DNA of 31,525 nucleotides from BS750m-G62 sp964577175 (GCA_964577175.1 CAZNYC010000035.1:1-31525); one strand, 5' to 3'. Shown: positions 1-7,721, numbered from the stretch's first letter. Numbers and translations are program-made. The notes: a model not told the origin generated them from the letters alone.

Positions 1-52
1 CGGCTGGCCCTCCTCCAAGACGCCGCGGCCTACGCGTCTGACCCGCCGCGGC
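1..52. repeat. Two half-copies of the GC palindrome family downstream of the first gene
   Basis: CGCCGCGGCCTAC occurs at 21-33 and again at 44-56. It is one half of the 26-bp palindrome found complete at 27166-27191. The second copy supplies the TAG stop codon (complement of 53-55) of the neighbouring minus-strand gene. No coding signal is visible in this short edge. Confidence 0.6.
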
Positions 53-1633
53 CTACATCGCTCGACGGATCGCGATGGCCGCATCGGCAACGGCCCGCCG
101 GATGGCGCCCATCTGGCCGAGGCGGGCGGCCTTGGCCGGGGCGGTCACGTGGAACCCGTCCTCGGGGAACGTCTCGCCACCGCGGGTGTAGGCCGTCCAG
201 TTCGGGATGATGGCGTCGGAGATTTTCGCAAGGAGCGCCTCGGCCTTCGCCACCTCGTCCGCGGCCTTCCCCGCCTGCTTCGCCTCGGTGATGGCCGCCT
301 CCAGGGCAAGGACGTATTTCAGGTCGTCGATGCCCTCGCGCGAGCGCTCGTAGTCGAGCGTCGGCCAGATGCGGGCCCCGTCGGTCCGGACGAGCGAGCC
401 CTTCCTGTTTGACAGATTGTAATACCATTCGATCTTGCCGATGACGCCGTACCTCGTCATCTTCCAGAAGAACAGGCCGAACGGGAACCGCCCCGACCCC
501 GTGTTGACGAACCAGGGGATGGCCCCGGTCTTCTCGCCGAGTTCCGTCAGGAACGCCTCGTTCACCAGCCGCCGGCCGTTGTTGTGATGGTCGATGCCGT
601 CCCACCCGTTGTTGATGGCCGCGATGTTGAGGTAGGGTGCCATGGCCATGACTTCCATGTAGCCGTTCATGTCGGAGGTGGTGATGAGTTCGGGCAGTTC
701 CTCGAAGGTGAGGCGGGCGAGCCGGCCCGCGTACCCGACGCCCTTGATCCCCTTGTTCGTGAACTCATCGCCGATACTGAAAATGACCGGCACCTCGTAC
801 CGGCGGGCCTCCGCCCACAGGCGCCGCATCACCTCGATATACTTCTGCTGGAATCGCTTCGAGTCGACCGGGCCGTAGCCGGTCAGGGCGCTGACGGTCA
901 GGTTCATCGGCGTGGCGAAGTAGACGGGCCTGGTGAAGCCGGCCTTCGTGTACGCCTCGATGAACGCGGCCAGGTCGCTCGTGTCCTCGTCCTGGACGGG
1001 CAGGTGGAACCCGTAGAGCGGCCCGACGCCGGTCATGCCGTGCGCCCGCATATCGGCCAGATGGGCGGCCATGGCCGCCGGGTCCTTCGGGTTCGAGTAG
1101 TTGAAGCCGAGAGCCCACGGCGGCTCCTCAAGCCGGATGAGAAGAACCTCGAGCACCAAGTCGAGCGCGGCAACGGCCTCGCCCCCGCTCGTCACGGTCA
1201 CCTTGCCGCGGTATGTGCCGGGCTTCGCTTCGTCGGGCACGTGGACGGTGACCCAGAAGAGTTCCTTGCTCCAGCCGGCCATATTCCACGTGTGGCCGAG
1301 GTCCATGAGGATGTCCCGCCCGCCGCCGTGGAACCCTTCGACTGAGCGGACCCGGACGCGGTCGGCGGGGATCGTCCCGCCCGGCCCTTCGAGCGGGCCG
1401 GCGCCGATCATGACGTCGGCCAGGCGCGCGCGCGGACGCAGGGCGAACGCAACCGGCTCGTATTCGCCGGGAGAGGCGAAGAGGTGGGCCTCGCGCGACG
1501 GCTCGCCGCCCAGCGGCTTGATGGACTTGTCCTGCTCGGCCATCGTGTCCGTGACGAACAGGTCGATCTCGGCGGCCGGGGCCGCCGCACCGCACACCGC
1601 AAGGATGAGGACGCAGGGCAGGGCGGTTCTCAT
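53..1633 (-). CDS. Secreted GH123-like / DUF4091 domain protein
   Basis: A 526-residue protein with a Sec signal peptide (about residues 1-20, hydrophobic LILAVCGAAAPAA, cleavage near AAA-E). A beta-sandwich-like N-terminal half of about 170 residues precedes a TIM-barrel-like half. The barrel contains SIGDEF, an adjacent Asp-Glu pair like the catalytic pair of GH123 and related hexosaminidases. The C-terminus (FFWKMTRYG...IEWYYN...ARIWPTLDYERSREGIDDLKY) is the usual DUF4091 signature. The likely role is hydrolysis of an external glycan, perhaps an N-acetylhexosamine or sulfated polysaccharide; the substrate cannot be read from sequence. Its ATG overlaps the TGA of the upstream gene by four bases (ATGA at 1630-1633), so the two are probably translationally coupled. 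Family is fairly sure, substrate unknown. Confidence 0.85.
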   Translation of the reverse strand: MRTALPCVLILAVCGAAAPAAEIDLFVTDTMAEQDKSIKPLGGEPSREAHLFASPGEYEPVAFALRPRARLADVMIGAGPLEGPGGTIPADRVRVRSVEGFHGGGRDILMDLGHTWNMAGWSKELFWVTVHVPDEAKPGTYRGKVTVTSGGEAVAALDLVLEVLLIRLEEPPWALGFNYSNPKDPAAMAAHLADMRAHGMTGVGPLYGFHLPVQDEDTSDLAAFIEAYTKAGFTRPVYFATPMNLTVSALTGYGPVDSKRFQQKYIEVMRRLWAEARRYEVPVIFSIGDEFTNKGIKGVGYAGRLARLTFEELPELITTSDMNGYMEVMAMAPYLNIAAINNGWDGIDHHNNGRRLVNEAFLTELGEKTGAIPWFVNTGSGRFPFGLFFWKMTRYGVIGKIEWYYNLSNRKGSLVRTDGARIWPTLDYERSREGIDDLKYVLALEAAITEAKQAGKAADEVAKAEALLAKISDAIIPNWTAYTRGGETFPEDGFHVTAPAKAARLGQMGAIRRAVADAAIAIRRAM

Positions 1634-2373
1634 CGGGCACCCCCTTTCGCGTCGCCGGCGGGGACGAGTTTCGCATCGTCGAGCCAGATCGTCCCCTTAC
1701 CTGTCACGTAGATATACAAGCGATACGTGTCAGCGTCGGGATCGAGGCGGCCGGTGAGGGAGACCTGTTCCCACTCGCTTCCGATGCGTTTGCGGAGGGT
1801 GCCGCGGGCGCCGGCCTCGAAGTTGAGGAACAACTGGTTCTCGCCTTCGCCCTTGGCCCAGACGGTGAAGGCGACCTCCTTGGTGTCCGGCGGGACGGGC
1901 AGGGCGGGGGTACTGATGCCGATGCGTCCGGGCTTGCCGGTGCAGCGGATGCGGGCGGAGTACCGGCCGGAGCGGACGTAGGCGGGCCGGTCCTCCCACC
2001 GGTTTTCGTAGTCGCCGCCCCACGACCATCCGCCCCACCAGAGCCAGCGGGAGCGGTTCGGCCGCGAGTTGCGGTTCACCTCCTCGAAGCCGCCGTTCTG
2101 GATGAAGTTGAGCGGCGGGCTGGTGGCCGAGAGCATCGTCGGCTCGAACGTGCCCGCGAGACGGGCCTCGAGCATCGCCTTCGTGCGCCGGTAGGTGGCC
2201 TCGGAGAGGAGACCGGCGACCTTCTGCTTCTCGACGGCCTCGATGGCGGCGCGGATGCGCTCCTTGGGCCAGAGTTTGCGCGTGAGGTCCTCTTTCGTTT
2301 CGGCGGCAAGGGCCAAGGCGGCGAGTACTCCAAGGGCCAGGACCGCCGACATCCGTTGTGTTGCCTTGAACAT
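1630..2373 (-). CDS. Secreted protein with carbohydrate-binding-like (CBM) domain
   Basis: A 247-residue protein starting MFKATQRMSAVLAL, with a signal peptide to about residue 23 (ALA-AETKED). I chose this ATG because the signal peptide begins here; the frame stays open upstream, but that stretch lies in repeat-like sequence. No good Shine-Dalgarno is visible, so the start is not certain; a second ATG lies eight codons in. Residues 25-75 look helical and charged. Residues 90-237 resemble a galactose-binding-like CBM_4_9 jelly roll: NGGFEEV at its start, a Trp-rich stretch, SGRYSARI, and a terminal IWLDDAKLVP. It probably binds glycan for the overlapping GH123-like partner. It has no catalytic motif that I recognise. 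Confidence 0.75.
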   Translation of the reverse strand: MFKATQRMSAVLALGVLAALALAAETKEDLTRKLWPKERIRAAIEAVEKQKVAGLLSEATYRRTKAMLEARLAGTFEPTMLSATSPPLNFIQNGGFEEVNRNSRPNRSRWLWWGGWSWGGDYENRWEDRPAYVRSGRYSARIRCTGKPGRIGISTPALPVPPDTKEVAFTVWAKGEGENQLFLNFEAGARGTLRKRIGSEWEQVSLTGRLDPDADTYRLYIYVTGKGTIWLDDAKLVPAGDAKGGAR

Positions 2374-2407
2374 GGAAGGGGCCTTTGCGTTTTGTCCTTC
2401 GTCATGG

Positions 2408-2508
2408 GTCATTTGTCCTTTGTGGGGTGCCGGAGGGCGTAATGGCGCCGTCAGCGCCTCTACAGGCGGGGCGGGCTGCCGCCTGCCAACCACAAAGGAC
2501 CAAATGAC
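2408..2508. repeat. Long snap-back inverted repeat
   Basis: The left arm at 2408-2425 (GTCATTTGTCCTTTGTGG) pairs with the right arm at 2490-2508, with one extra base as a bulge. The loop is GC-rich and itself contains GGCGGG/CCCGCC-like pairs. It lies just upstream of the CBM-domain gene. The same short AATGACNAATG-like motifs recur after the second nitroreductase (27003-27025) and after hslU (29250-29302), so this may be one member of a dispersed family. Confidence 0.6.
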
Positions 2509-2571
2509 AAATGACGCGCCGCGTCTTGGAATGCAAGAGATTGTTGGGGAGAACGTAGGGCACAACCTGCG

Positions 2572-3552
2572 TCACACGAGGGACTTCAGTTCCGCGAACT
2601 CCCGCAGGCGGGCCATGGCGCGGTTCTCGGTGCGGATGCCCGCCTCGTGGACCGCGGCCACGGGGTTGAGGCCGGCGGCGACGATGAGGCCCGCCCGGCC
2701 CTGGCCGACGGGAATCTCGGCCAGCGACCGGCTGGGCTCGCCCACGACGACCAGGCCGCCGAGGTCCACCGCCTCCATCCGCTCAACGACCTTCCGCACC
2801 TTCGGCAGGGCGACGGCGGGGACCTCGCGGAAACTCGCTCCGATCACGCCGCTGCCCGTCCGGGCGGCCTCGCCGACGGACGTCATCCGGGCCTTGATGA
2901 AGATCTCGATCGGGTCCAGGGTCGTGCCGGCGTACTCGATGATGTGCGTGAAGCGGTGCGGCGCCCCGTCGTGCACTTCCAGCAGGCCGCCGAAGCGCGA
3001 CACGGTCGGCACGCCCGCGGCGGCGAGCAGGCCGTTCAGGGTGAGCGAACAGACGGTGCTGATGACCGCCTGCTCCTCCGACGCCGGGAGGCCGCCGGCG
3101 GGCGGCGCGTCGTCGTCGTCCACGCGGCCGATGCGGCCCATGCCGAGACCCGCCCGGACCACCGGTTCCATGGCCCGGCGAGCGTCGTCCCGGCGGTTGC
3201 GCGGCACCGCCGAGAGGTTTACGATCACCGTGCCGCGGGCGCGGCGGAGGTCCAGCGTCATGCGATAGGCGAGTTCCTCGCCGCGGGCGTCGACGAAGCC
3301 GATTTTCTCGACGGCGCCGGCGGCGGCGAGTTCCCGCCGGCCGGCGTCGGTCAGGGCACGGCCGCGCCGCCCGAGGTTCACCGTCAGGCCGAGGCGGTCG
3401 GTCTCGGCCAGGTAGTTTCGGACCATGCGCTCGGCCAGGTCGATGCCGACGACCCGCAGGGACCGCGCGATCTTCGTGGACCCCAGGGGCCGGCCGGCCT
3501 CGTCCAGGATCTGCAGGATCGCCGCGATCGTATGGCCGTGGTCGGCGTGCAC
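2572..3552 (-). CDS. nrpR: NrpR-like nitrogen regulator (winged helix + DUF128/NRD)
   Basis: A 326-residue DNA-binding repressor of the NrpR family, which in methanogenic archaea represses nitrogen-assimilation genes and is released by 2-oxoglutarate. Residues 5-75 form a winged helix (TIAAILQILDEAGRPLGSTKIARSL...RMVRNYLAETDRLGL). Residues 80-320 are a single NRD (DUF128) domain, with LSAVPRNRRDDA and RFGGLLEVHDGAPHRFTHIIEYAGTTLDP. I chose the GTG at 3552 because AAGGAGG lies seven bases before it; another GTG at 3588 has no such site. The gene follows gdhA on the same strand after 152 bp. The two may be cotranscribed, which would give feedback on nitrogen status. The family call is strong; control of gdhA is inferred from position and the inverted repeats before gdhA. 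Confidence 0.85.
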   Translation of the reverse strand: MHADHGHTIAAILQILDEAGRPLGSTKIARSLRVVGIDLAERMVRNYLAETDRLGLTVNLGRRGRALTDAGRRELAAAGAVEKIGFVDARGEELAYRMTLDLRRARGTVIVNLSAVPRNRRDDARRAMEPVVRAGLGMGRIGRVDDDDAPPAGGLPASEEQAVISTVCSLTLNGLLAAAGVPTVSRFGGLLEVHDGAPHRFTHIIEYAGTTLDPIEIFIKARMTSVGEAARTGSGVIGASFREVPAVALPKVRKVVERMEAVDLGGLVVVGEPSRSLAEIPVGQGRAGLIVAAGLNPVAAVHEAGIRTENRAMARLREFAELKSLV

Positions 3553-3559
3553 GCGTCGG

Positions 3560-3566
3560 CCTCCTT
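3560..3566 (-). promoter_or_regulatory. Shine-Dalgarno that fixes the nrpR GTG start
   Basis: On the minus strand AAGGAGG is followed by a 7-base spacer and GTG (3552-3550). This is the best ribosome site in the region. It argues for the shorter reading of nrpR over the GTG at 3588. Confidence 0.7.
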
Positions 3567-3600
3567 GCGAAGGCGATACCCGAAACACCTCGATACGTGG

Positions 3601-3680
3601 TGCGCGGCGGGTCTCTGTACCCGCCGCGCAATGTCACAATCGCCGATTCGGGCGCGGTGGGTGCGGAGACCCACCGCGCC
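3601..3680. repeat. Paired palindromes, GCGGYGGGT family (copy A1)
   Basis: Two perfect 12-bp stems lie side by side. Hairpin 1 pairs 3601-3612 (TGCGCGGCGGGT) with 3619-3630 around the loop CTCTGT. Hairpin 2 pairs 3651-3662 (GGCGCGGTGGGT) with 3669-3680 around GCGGAG. They sit between gdhA and nrpR. There is no T-tract on the correct side, so they are not simple terminators. The pair of related but distinct stems recalls REP/BIME units. Confidence 0.8.
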
Positions 3681-3704
3681 AAAAAGGCATGGAGCTCTGT
3701 AGCA

Positions 3705-5045
3705 TTAAACGACGCCCTGGGCCATCATCGCGTTGGCCACCTTCAGGAAGCCGGCGATGTTGGCGCCGGCGACGAGGTCGCCGGAGGTGGCGTATTCGTC
3801 GGCGGCCTGGACGCACTGGTCGTAGATGGCGTTCATGATGAGTTTGAGACGGTTATCGACTTCCTCGAAGGTCCAGGAGAGGCGCATGGAGTTCTGGCAC
3901 ATCTCCAGGGCGCTGGTGGCCACGCCGCCGGCGTTGGCGGCCTTGGCGGGGCCGAAGGCGACGCCCGCCTGCTGGAAGACCTCGACCGCCTCGGGCGTGG
4001 AAGGCATGTTGGCGCCTTCGCCGACGGCGATGCAGCCGCTGTCGACGAGGGTCTTGGCGGCCGGCTCGTCGATCTCGTTCTGCGTGGCCGAGGGCAGGGC
4101 GACGTCGCACGGCACGGTCCAGATGCCCTGCCAGCCCTCGGTGTACGTGGCGCGGGAGTGCTCGTCGGCGTACTCGCGGATGCGGCCGCGCTCCACCTCC
4201 TTGATGCGCTTCACGGTCGCGAGGTCGATGCCTTCCTCGTCCACGATGTAACCGCTCGAGTCGGAGAGCGCGATCACCGTGCCGCCCAGTTCCTGCACCT
4301 TCTCGGTGGCGTAGATGGCCACGTTGCCGGAGCCGGAGATGACGACCTTCAGGCCGTTCCAGTCCTTGCCCTGGGCCTCGAGCATGCGGCTGACGAAGTA
4401 GACGAGGCCGTAGCCGGTGGCCTCGGTGCGGACGAGCGAGCCGCCCCACTCCAGGCCCTTGCCGGTCAGGACGCCGGTGTAGGTATTGGTGAGTTTCTTG
4501 TACTGGCCGAAGAGGAACCCGATTTCGCGTCCGCCGACGCCGATGTCGCCGGCGGGGACGTCGGTGTCCGGGCCGATGTGTCGGAAGAGTTCGCTCATGA
4601 ACGCCTGGCAGAAGCGCATGACCTCGGCGTCGCTCTTGCCCTTCGGGTCGAAGTCGCTGCCGCCCTTGCCGCCGCCGATGGGCGTGGTCGTCAGGGCGTT
4701 CTTGAAGATCTGCTCGAATCCCAGGAACTTGATGATGCCGAGATAGACCGATGGGTGAAACCGAAGGCCGCCCTTGTACGGCCCGATGGCGTTCGAGAAC
4801 TCGACGCGAAAGCCGCGGTTCACCTGGACCTCGCCCGAGTCGTCCATCCAGGGGACGCGGAACAGGAGTTGGCGTTCGGGCTCGACGAGCCGCTCGAAGA
4901 TCTTCATCTTCGCGAGGTCGGGGTGTTTATCGATGACGGGGCTGACGGATTCGGCCACCTCGCGGACGGCCTGGTGAAACTCGCTCTCGCCCGGGTTCCG
5001 GGCCTCGACCAATTGCATGACGTCGTTGACGAAGGCTTCTGACAT
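3705..5045 (-). CDS. gdhA: NADP-type glutamate dehydrogenase
   Basis: A 446-residue hexameric-type glutamate dehydrogenase that interconverts 2-oxoglutarate plus ammonia and glutamate in the cytosol; the length matches the family (about 447). The start MSEAFVNDVMQLVEARNPGE is typical of GdhA and follows AGAAGGGGAAA. Conserved features are K91 in GPYKGGLRFHP, the catalytic K127 in PIGGGKGG, D167 in PAGDIGVGGREIG, the dinucleotide loop GSGNVA at 238-243 and SDSSG at 261-265. Ser residues after the second strand suggest NADP(H) preference. nrpR lies downstream. A fused NfnAB flavoprotein, a potential NADPH supplier, diverges upstream. The promoter region carries inverted repeats that could be the NrpR operator. 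Confidence 0.95.
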   Translation of the reverse strand: MSEAFVNDVMQLVEARNPGESEFHQAVREVAESVSPVIDKHPDLAKMKIFERLVEPERQLLFRVPWMDDSGEVQVNRGFRVEFSNAIGPYKGGLRFHPSVYLGIIKFLGFEQIFKNALTTTPIGGGKGGSDFDPKGKSDAEVMRFCQAFMSELFRHIGPDTDVPAGDIGVGGREIGFLFGQYKKLTNTYTGVLTGKGLEWGGSLVRTEATGYGLVYFVSRMLEAQGKDWNGLKVVISGSGNVAIYATEKVQELGGTVIALSDSSGYIVDEEGIDLATVKRIKEVERGRIREYADEHSRATYTEGWQGIWTVPCDVALPSATQNEIDEPAAKTLVDSGCIAVGEGANMPSTPEAVEVFQQAGVAFGPAKAANAGGVATSALEMCQNSMRLSWTFEEVDNRLKLIMNAIYDQCVQAADEYATSGDLVAGANIAGFLKVANAMMAQGVV

Positions 5046-5138
5046 CGGTTTTCCCCTTCTTGCGTGTGGCGTCAAACGGACGGGTTCAGGGCTCAGAGAA
5101 CGGGGCGTCCGTGCCCCGTCTGCGGGTCCGGCGCGGCG

Positions 5139-5167
5139 ACGGTATCGTGTGTGTGCGGAAATCACAA
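5139..5167 (-). promoter_or_regulatory. Candidate gdhA promoter
   Basis: On the minus strand TTGTGA (5167-5162), a 17-base spacer and TACCGT (5144-5139) resemble a weak sigma-70 promoter. It would give a leader of about 90 nt before the gdhA ATG. The left arm of the inverted repeat falls in its spacer and the right arm just upstream of the -35 element, as expected for repression. Confidence 0.35.
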
Positions 5168-5193
5168 GGGAAATTTCCGCAATATTCTTGCGG
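5154..5193. promoter_or_regulatory. Nested inverted repeats, candidate NrpR operator
   Basis: TGCGGAAAT (5154-5162) is the exact reverse complement of ATTTCCGCA (5173-5181), with 10 bases between. A second perfect repeat overlaps it: CCGCAA (5177-5182) and TTGCGG (5188-5193), with 5 bases between. GGAAATTTCC at 5169-5178 is also a perfect palindrome. The result is three phased TGCGGAA-like half-sites. Archaeal NrpR operators have the form GGAA-N6-TTCC or similar, so the GGAA/TTCC halves fit, though the spacing differs. Binding by the nearby NrpR is inferred. Confidence 0.55.
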
Positions 5194-5319
5194 ATAGGCC
5201 CCAGGGCAGGCATACTACTGCCGCATACCCGAGGCCGTCCCTCGGCCGGGCGGCGGCCACCGGCGGATGCAGGCCGGGATCGCCGGTGGCCGGGCCGGCC
5301 GCCGGACGGCCTTCCGCGC

Positions 5320-5348
5320 TTGACCGCCCCGGCCCAGGGGCCTAGACT
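5320..5348 (+). promoter_or_regulatory. Promoter of the nfnAB fusion gene
   Basis: TTGACC (5320-5325), 17-base spacer, TAGACT (5343-5348). Transcription would start near 5355, leaving a leader of about 24 nt with AAGG before the ATG at 5379. The same TTGNNN-N17-TAGACT arrangement precedes kdsD, which raises confidence. Confidence 0.55.
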
Positions 5349-5378
5349 TCACCGGTTTCCGACAGATGAAGGCCCGCG

Positions 5379-7721
5379 ATGAACCGAATCCTCCGCAAAC
5401 GCGAGATCGCCCCGGACGTCCTCCGTCTGGACGTGCACCATCCGCGTCTGGCCCGCAAGGCACGGCCCGGACAGTTCGTCATTCTCCGCGTGACGGAGCA
5501 CGGCGAGCGGTTTCCGTTGACCCTCGCCGACTTCGACCGCGACGCCGGCACCATCGCGCTCATCTTCGCGGTCGTCGGGAAGTCGACGACGCTGCTGGCG
5601 GACCTCGACGAGGGCGATGACATCCTCAACCTCGTCGGGCCGCTCGGCGCGCCGAGCGAGATCGAGACGTACGGCCGGGTGCTGTGCGTGGGCGGCGGCA
5701 TCGGCGTCGCGCCGCTCCTGCCCGTCGCCAAGGCCCTGAAGGGAAAGGGGAACGAGGTCGTCGCCGTCCTCGGCGCACGGACGAAGGACCTCGTGATCCT
5801 GGAGGGCGAGTTCCGCGTCTTCGCCGACGCCGTCCACGTGGCCACCGACGACGGCTCTTACGGCCGGAAGGGGTTCGTCACCGAGGTCCTGGCCGACTTG
5901 CTGGCACAGGGGGAGACGTTCGACCACGCGTGGGCCATCGGCCCCGTGCCGATGATGCGGGCGGTGTGCGACCTCACGCGCGAGGCCGGCCTGCCCACCG
6001 TCGTCAGCCTGAACCCGATCATGGTCGACGGGACGGGGATGTGCGGCGGGTGCCGGGTGGTCGTCGGCGACGAGGTCAAGTTCGCGTGCGTGGACGGCCC
6101 GGAGTTCGACGGGCACCTCGTGGACTACGACTCGCTCGGCCGCCGGCTGGGAACGTATCGGGATGCCGAACGTCACGACCACGAGACGTGCCGGCTGGAG
6201 GAGCAACTCTCGCGGCACAAGAGTGATTCAGCCGGGGAAGCAGCGGCGGACGCCGCCTCGCCGCCCGTCGGGACGGAGGCGCCGGCGGCGAAGGAACGGG
6301 TGCCTATGCCCGAACGGCCGCCCGAAGAGCGGGTCCGGGATTTCGACGAGGTGCCTCTCGGCTACACGCCGGAGCAGGCCCGGGCCGAGGCCAACCGCTG
6401 CCTCGTCTGCAAGAAGCCGCAGTGCGTGAGCGGGTGTCCCGTCGGCATCGACATTCCGGGATTCGTGAAACAGGTTGCCGAGGGCGAGTTCGAGGCCGCC
6501 GCCGACCACATCCTGCTCGCCAACGCCCTGCCGGCCGTCTGCGGGCGCGTCTGTCCTCAGGAAACCCAGTGCGAGGCGAAGTGCGTCCTCGGACACAAGG
6601 GCGACCCCGTCGCCGTCGGCAACCTCGAACGGTTCGCGGCGGACTGGAAGCGCGGCCACGGCTCGGCCGACCTTCCGCCCGCCCCGGAGCCCACGGGCCG
6701 GCGCGTGGCGGTGGTCGGATCCGGCCCCGCCGGGCTGACTTGTGCCGGCGAACTCGTCGGCCGCGGCCACCAGGTCGTCCTGCTCGAGGCGCTGCACGCC
6801 ACGGGCGGGGTGCTGGTCTACGGCATTCCGGAGTTCCGCCTGCCGAAGGCCATCGTCCGCAACGAGGTGGGGCGCCTCGAGGCCCGCGGCGTCGAGGTCA
6901 AGACGGACGCCGTCGTCGGAAAACTCGACAGCGTCGACGAACTGCTCGAGGCCTACGATGCGGTCTTCCTGGGTATCGGGGCGGGCGCGCCGCGGTTCCT
7001 GAACTGTCCCGGCGAAGACCTCGTGGGCGTCTACAGCGCCAACGAGTACCTGACGCGGGCGAACCTGATGCGGGCGTACGATCGCCAGCGGGCCCACACG
7101 CCTATCCTCCAATCGAAACGCGTGGCGGTCGTCGGCGGTGGGAACGTGGCGATGGACTCCGCCCGGACGGCCCTGCGCCTCGGGGCCGACGAGGTCACCG
7201 TCGTCTACCGCCGGGCCCGCGAGCAGATGCCCGCCCGGGCCGCGGAGGTCCATCACGCCGAAGAGGAGGGCATCCGCTTCAACCTCCTGACCAACCCCGT
7301 CCGCGTCCTCGGCGACGAGCGCGGCCGCGTGACCGCCATGGAGTGCATCCGCATGGAACTGGGCGAGCCGGACGACTCCGGCCGCCGCCGACCCGTGCCC
7401 GTCGAGGGCAGCGAGTTCACCATCGATGTGGACACGGTCATCGTCGCCATCGGGAACAAGCCGAACCCCATTGTCCCGGAGACGACCGAGGGCCTGGAGG
7501 CCACCCGGTGGGGCACGCTGGTCGCGGACGAGGACACGGGCCGGACCACCCTGGAGGGCGTCTGGGCGGGGGGCGACATCGTGACCGGCGCCGCCACCGT
7601 CATCAGCGCGATGGGCGCGGGGCAGCGGGCCGCCCGCGACATCGACGCCTGGCTCGCCGCCGACGAACCCGGGCCGTGGCGCCTGGAGACGTGCGACGTG
7701 CCGGGCGACGGCGAGGTGTGA
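5379..7721 (+). CDS. Fused NfnA-NfnB type flavoprotein (ferredoxin:NADP+ oxidoreductase / GltD-like)
   Basis: A 780-residue fusion. Residues 1-275 match NfnA/SudB (FAD plus NAD binding), with VGGGIGVAPLLPVAKAL and a [2Fe-2S] site made of D217, C222, C225 and C237; the Asp ligand is typical of NfnS. A variable linker (276-310) leads to an NfnB/GltD-like half. This has two [4Fe-4S] motifs (C341, C344, C349, C353 and C388, C392, C398, C402, with E395 as a possible carboxylate ligand), an FAD motif GSGPAG (448-453) and an NADP motif GGGNVA (586-591). Nfn enzymes couple NADH, ferredoxin and NADPH by electron bifurcation. Databases often name such fusions dihydroorotate dehydrogenase B/glutamate synthase small subunit. 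No glutamate synthase large subunit lies in this window, and its divergence from gdhA suggests NADPH supply for ammonia assimilation. Confidence 0.85.
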   Translation: MNRILRKREIAPDVLRLDVHHPRLARKARPGQFVILRVTEHGERFPLTLADFDRDAGTIALIFAVVGKSTTLLADLDEGDDILNLVGPLGAPSEIETYGRVLCVGGGIGVAPLLPVAKALKGKGNEVVAVLGARTKDLVILEGEFRVFADAVHVATDDGSYGRKGFVTEVLADLLAQGETFDHAWAIGPVPMMRAVCDLTREAGLPTVVSLNPIMVDGTGMCGGCRVVVGDEVKFACVDGPEFDGHLVDYDSLGRRLGTYRDAERHDHETCRLEEQLSRHKSDSAGEAAADAASPPVGTEAPAAKERVPMPERPPEERVRDFDEVPLGYTPEQARAEANRCLVCKKPQCVSGCPVGIDIPGFVKQVAEGEFEAAADHILLANALPAVCGRVCPQETQCEAKCVLGHKGDPVAVGNLERFAADWKRGHGSADLPPAPEPTGRRVAVVGSGPAGLTCAGELVGRGHQVVLLEALHATGGVLVYGIPEFRLPKAIVRNEVGRLEARGVEVKTDAVVGKLDSVDELLEAYDAVFLGIGAGAPRFLNCPGEDLVGVYSANEYLTRANLMRAYDRQRAHTPILQSKRVAVVGGGNVAMDSARTALRLGADEVTVVYRRAREQMPARAAEVHHAEEEGIRFNLLTNPVRVLGDERGRVTAMECIRMELGEPDDSGRRRPVPVEGSEFTIDVDTVIVAIGNKPNPIVPETTEGLEATRWGTLVADEDTGRTTLEGVWAGGDIVTGAATVISAMGAGQRAARDIDAWLAADEPGPWRLETCDVPGDGEV

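Larger units (their letters stand above)
5046..5378. other. Divergent regulatory region between gdhA and nfnAB
   Basis: This is 333 bp without a gene. The gdhA side contains the inverted-repeat cluster at 5154-5193 and a weak promoter at 5139-5167. The nfnAB side contains a TTGACC-N17-TAGACT promoter at 5320-5348. The 5154-5193 stretch is clearly more AT-rich than its surroundings, which helps mark it as regulatory. Nothing else was recognised in it. Confidence 0.7.

Noticed and set aside
3601..3680. Rho-independent terminator for gdhA or nrpR
   Set aside because: The stems are strong but no T-tract follows on either strand. The run AAAAA at 3681 precedes the hairpin on the minus strand, the wrong side for a gdhA terminator.
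3597..5042. Long plus-strand open frame opposite gdhA
   Set aside because: It is antisense to a gene with complete family motifs. In GC-rich DNA the opposite frame often stays open. Its product has low-complexity Ala/Asp/Gly/Val composition and no recognisable motif.
5046..5213. Sigma-54 promoter before gdhA
   Set aside because: No GG-N10-GC pair in the right context was found; the nearest GG/GC pairs have the wrong spacing.
5046..5213. Longer GdhA start at 5213
   Set aside because: The extra residues lie in the promoter region across the inverted repeats, match nothing in the family, and the ATG at 5045 has a ribosome site and the normal family N-terminus.
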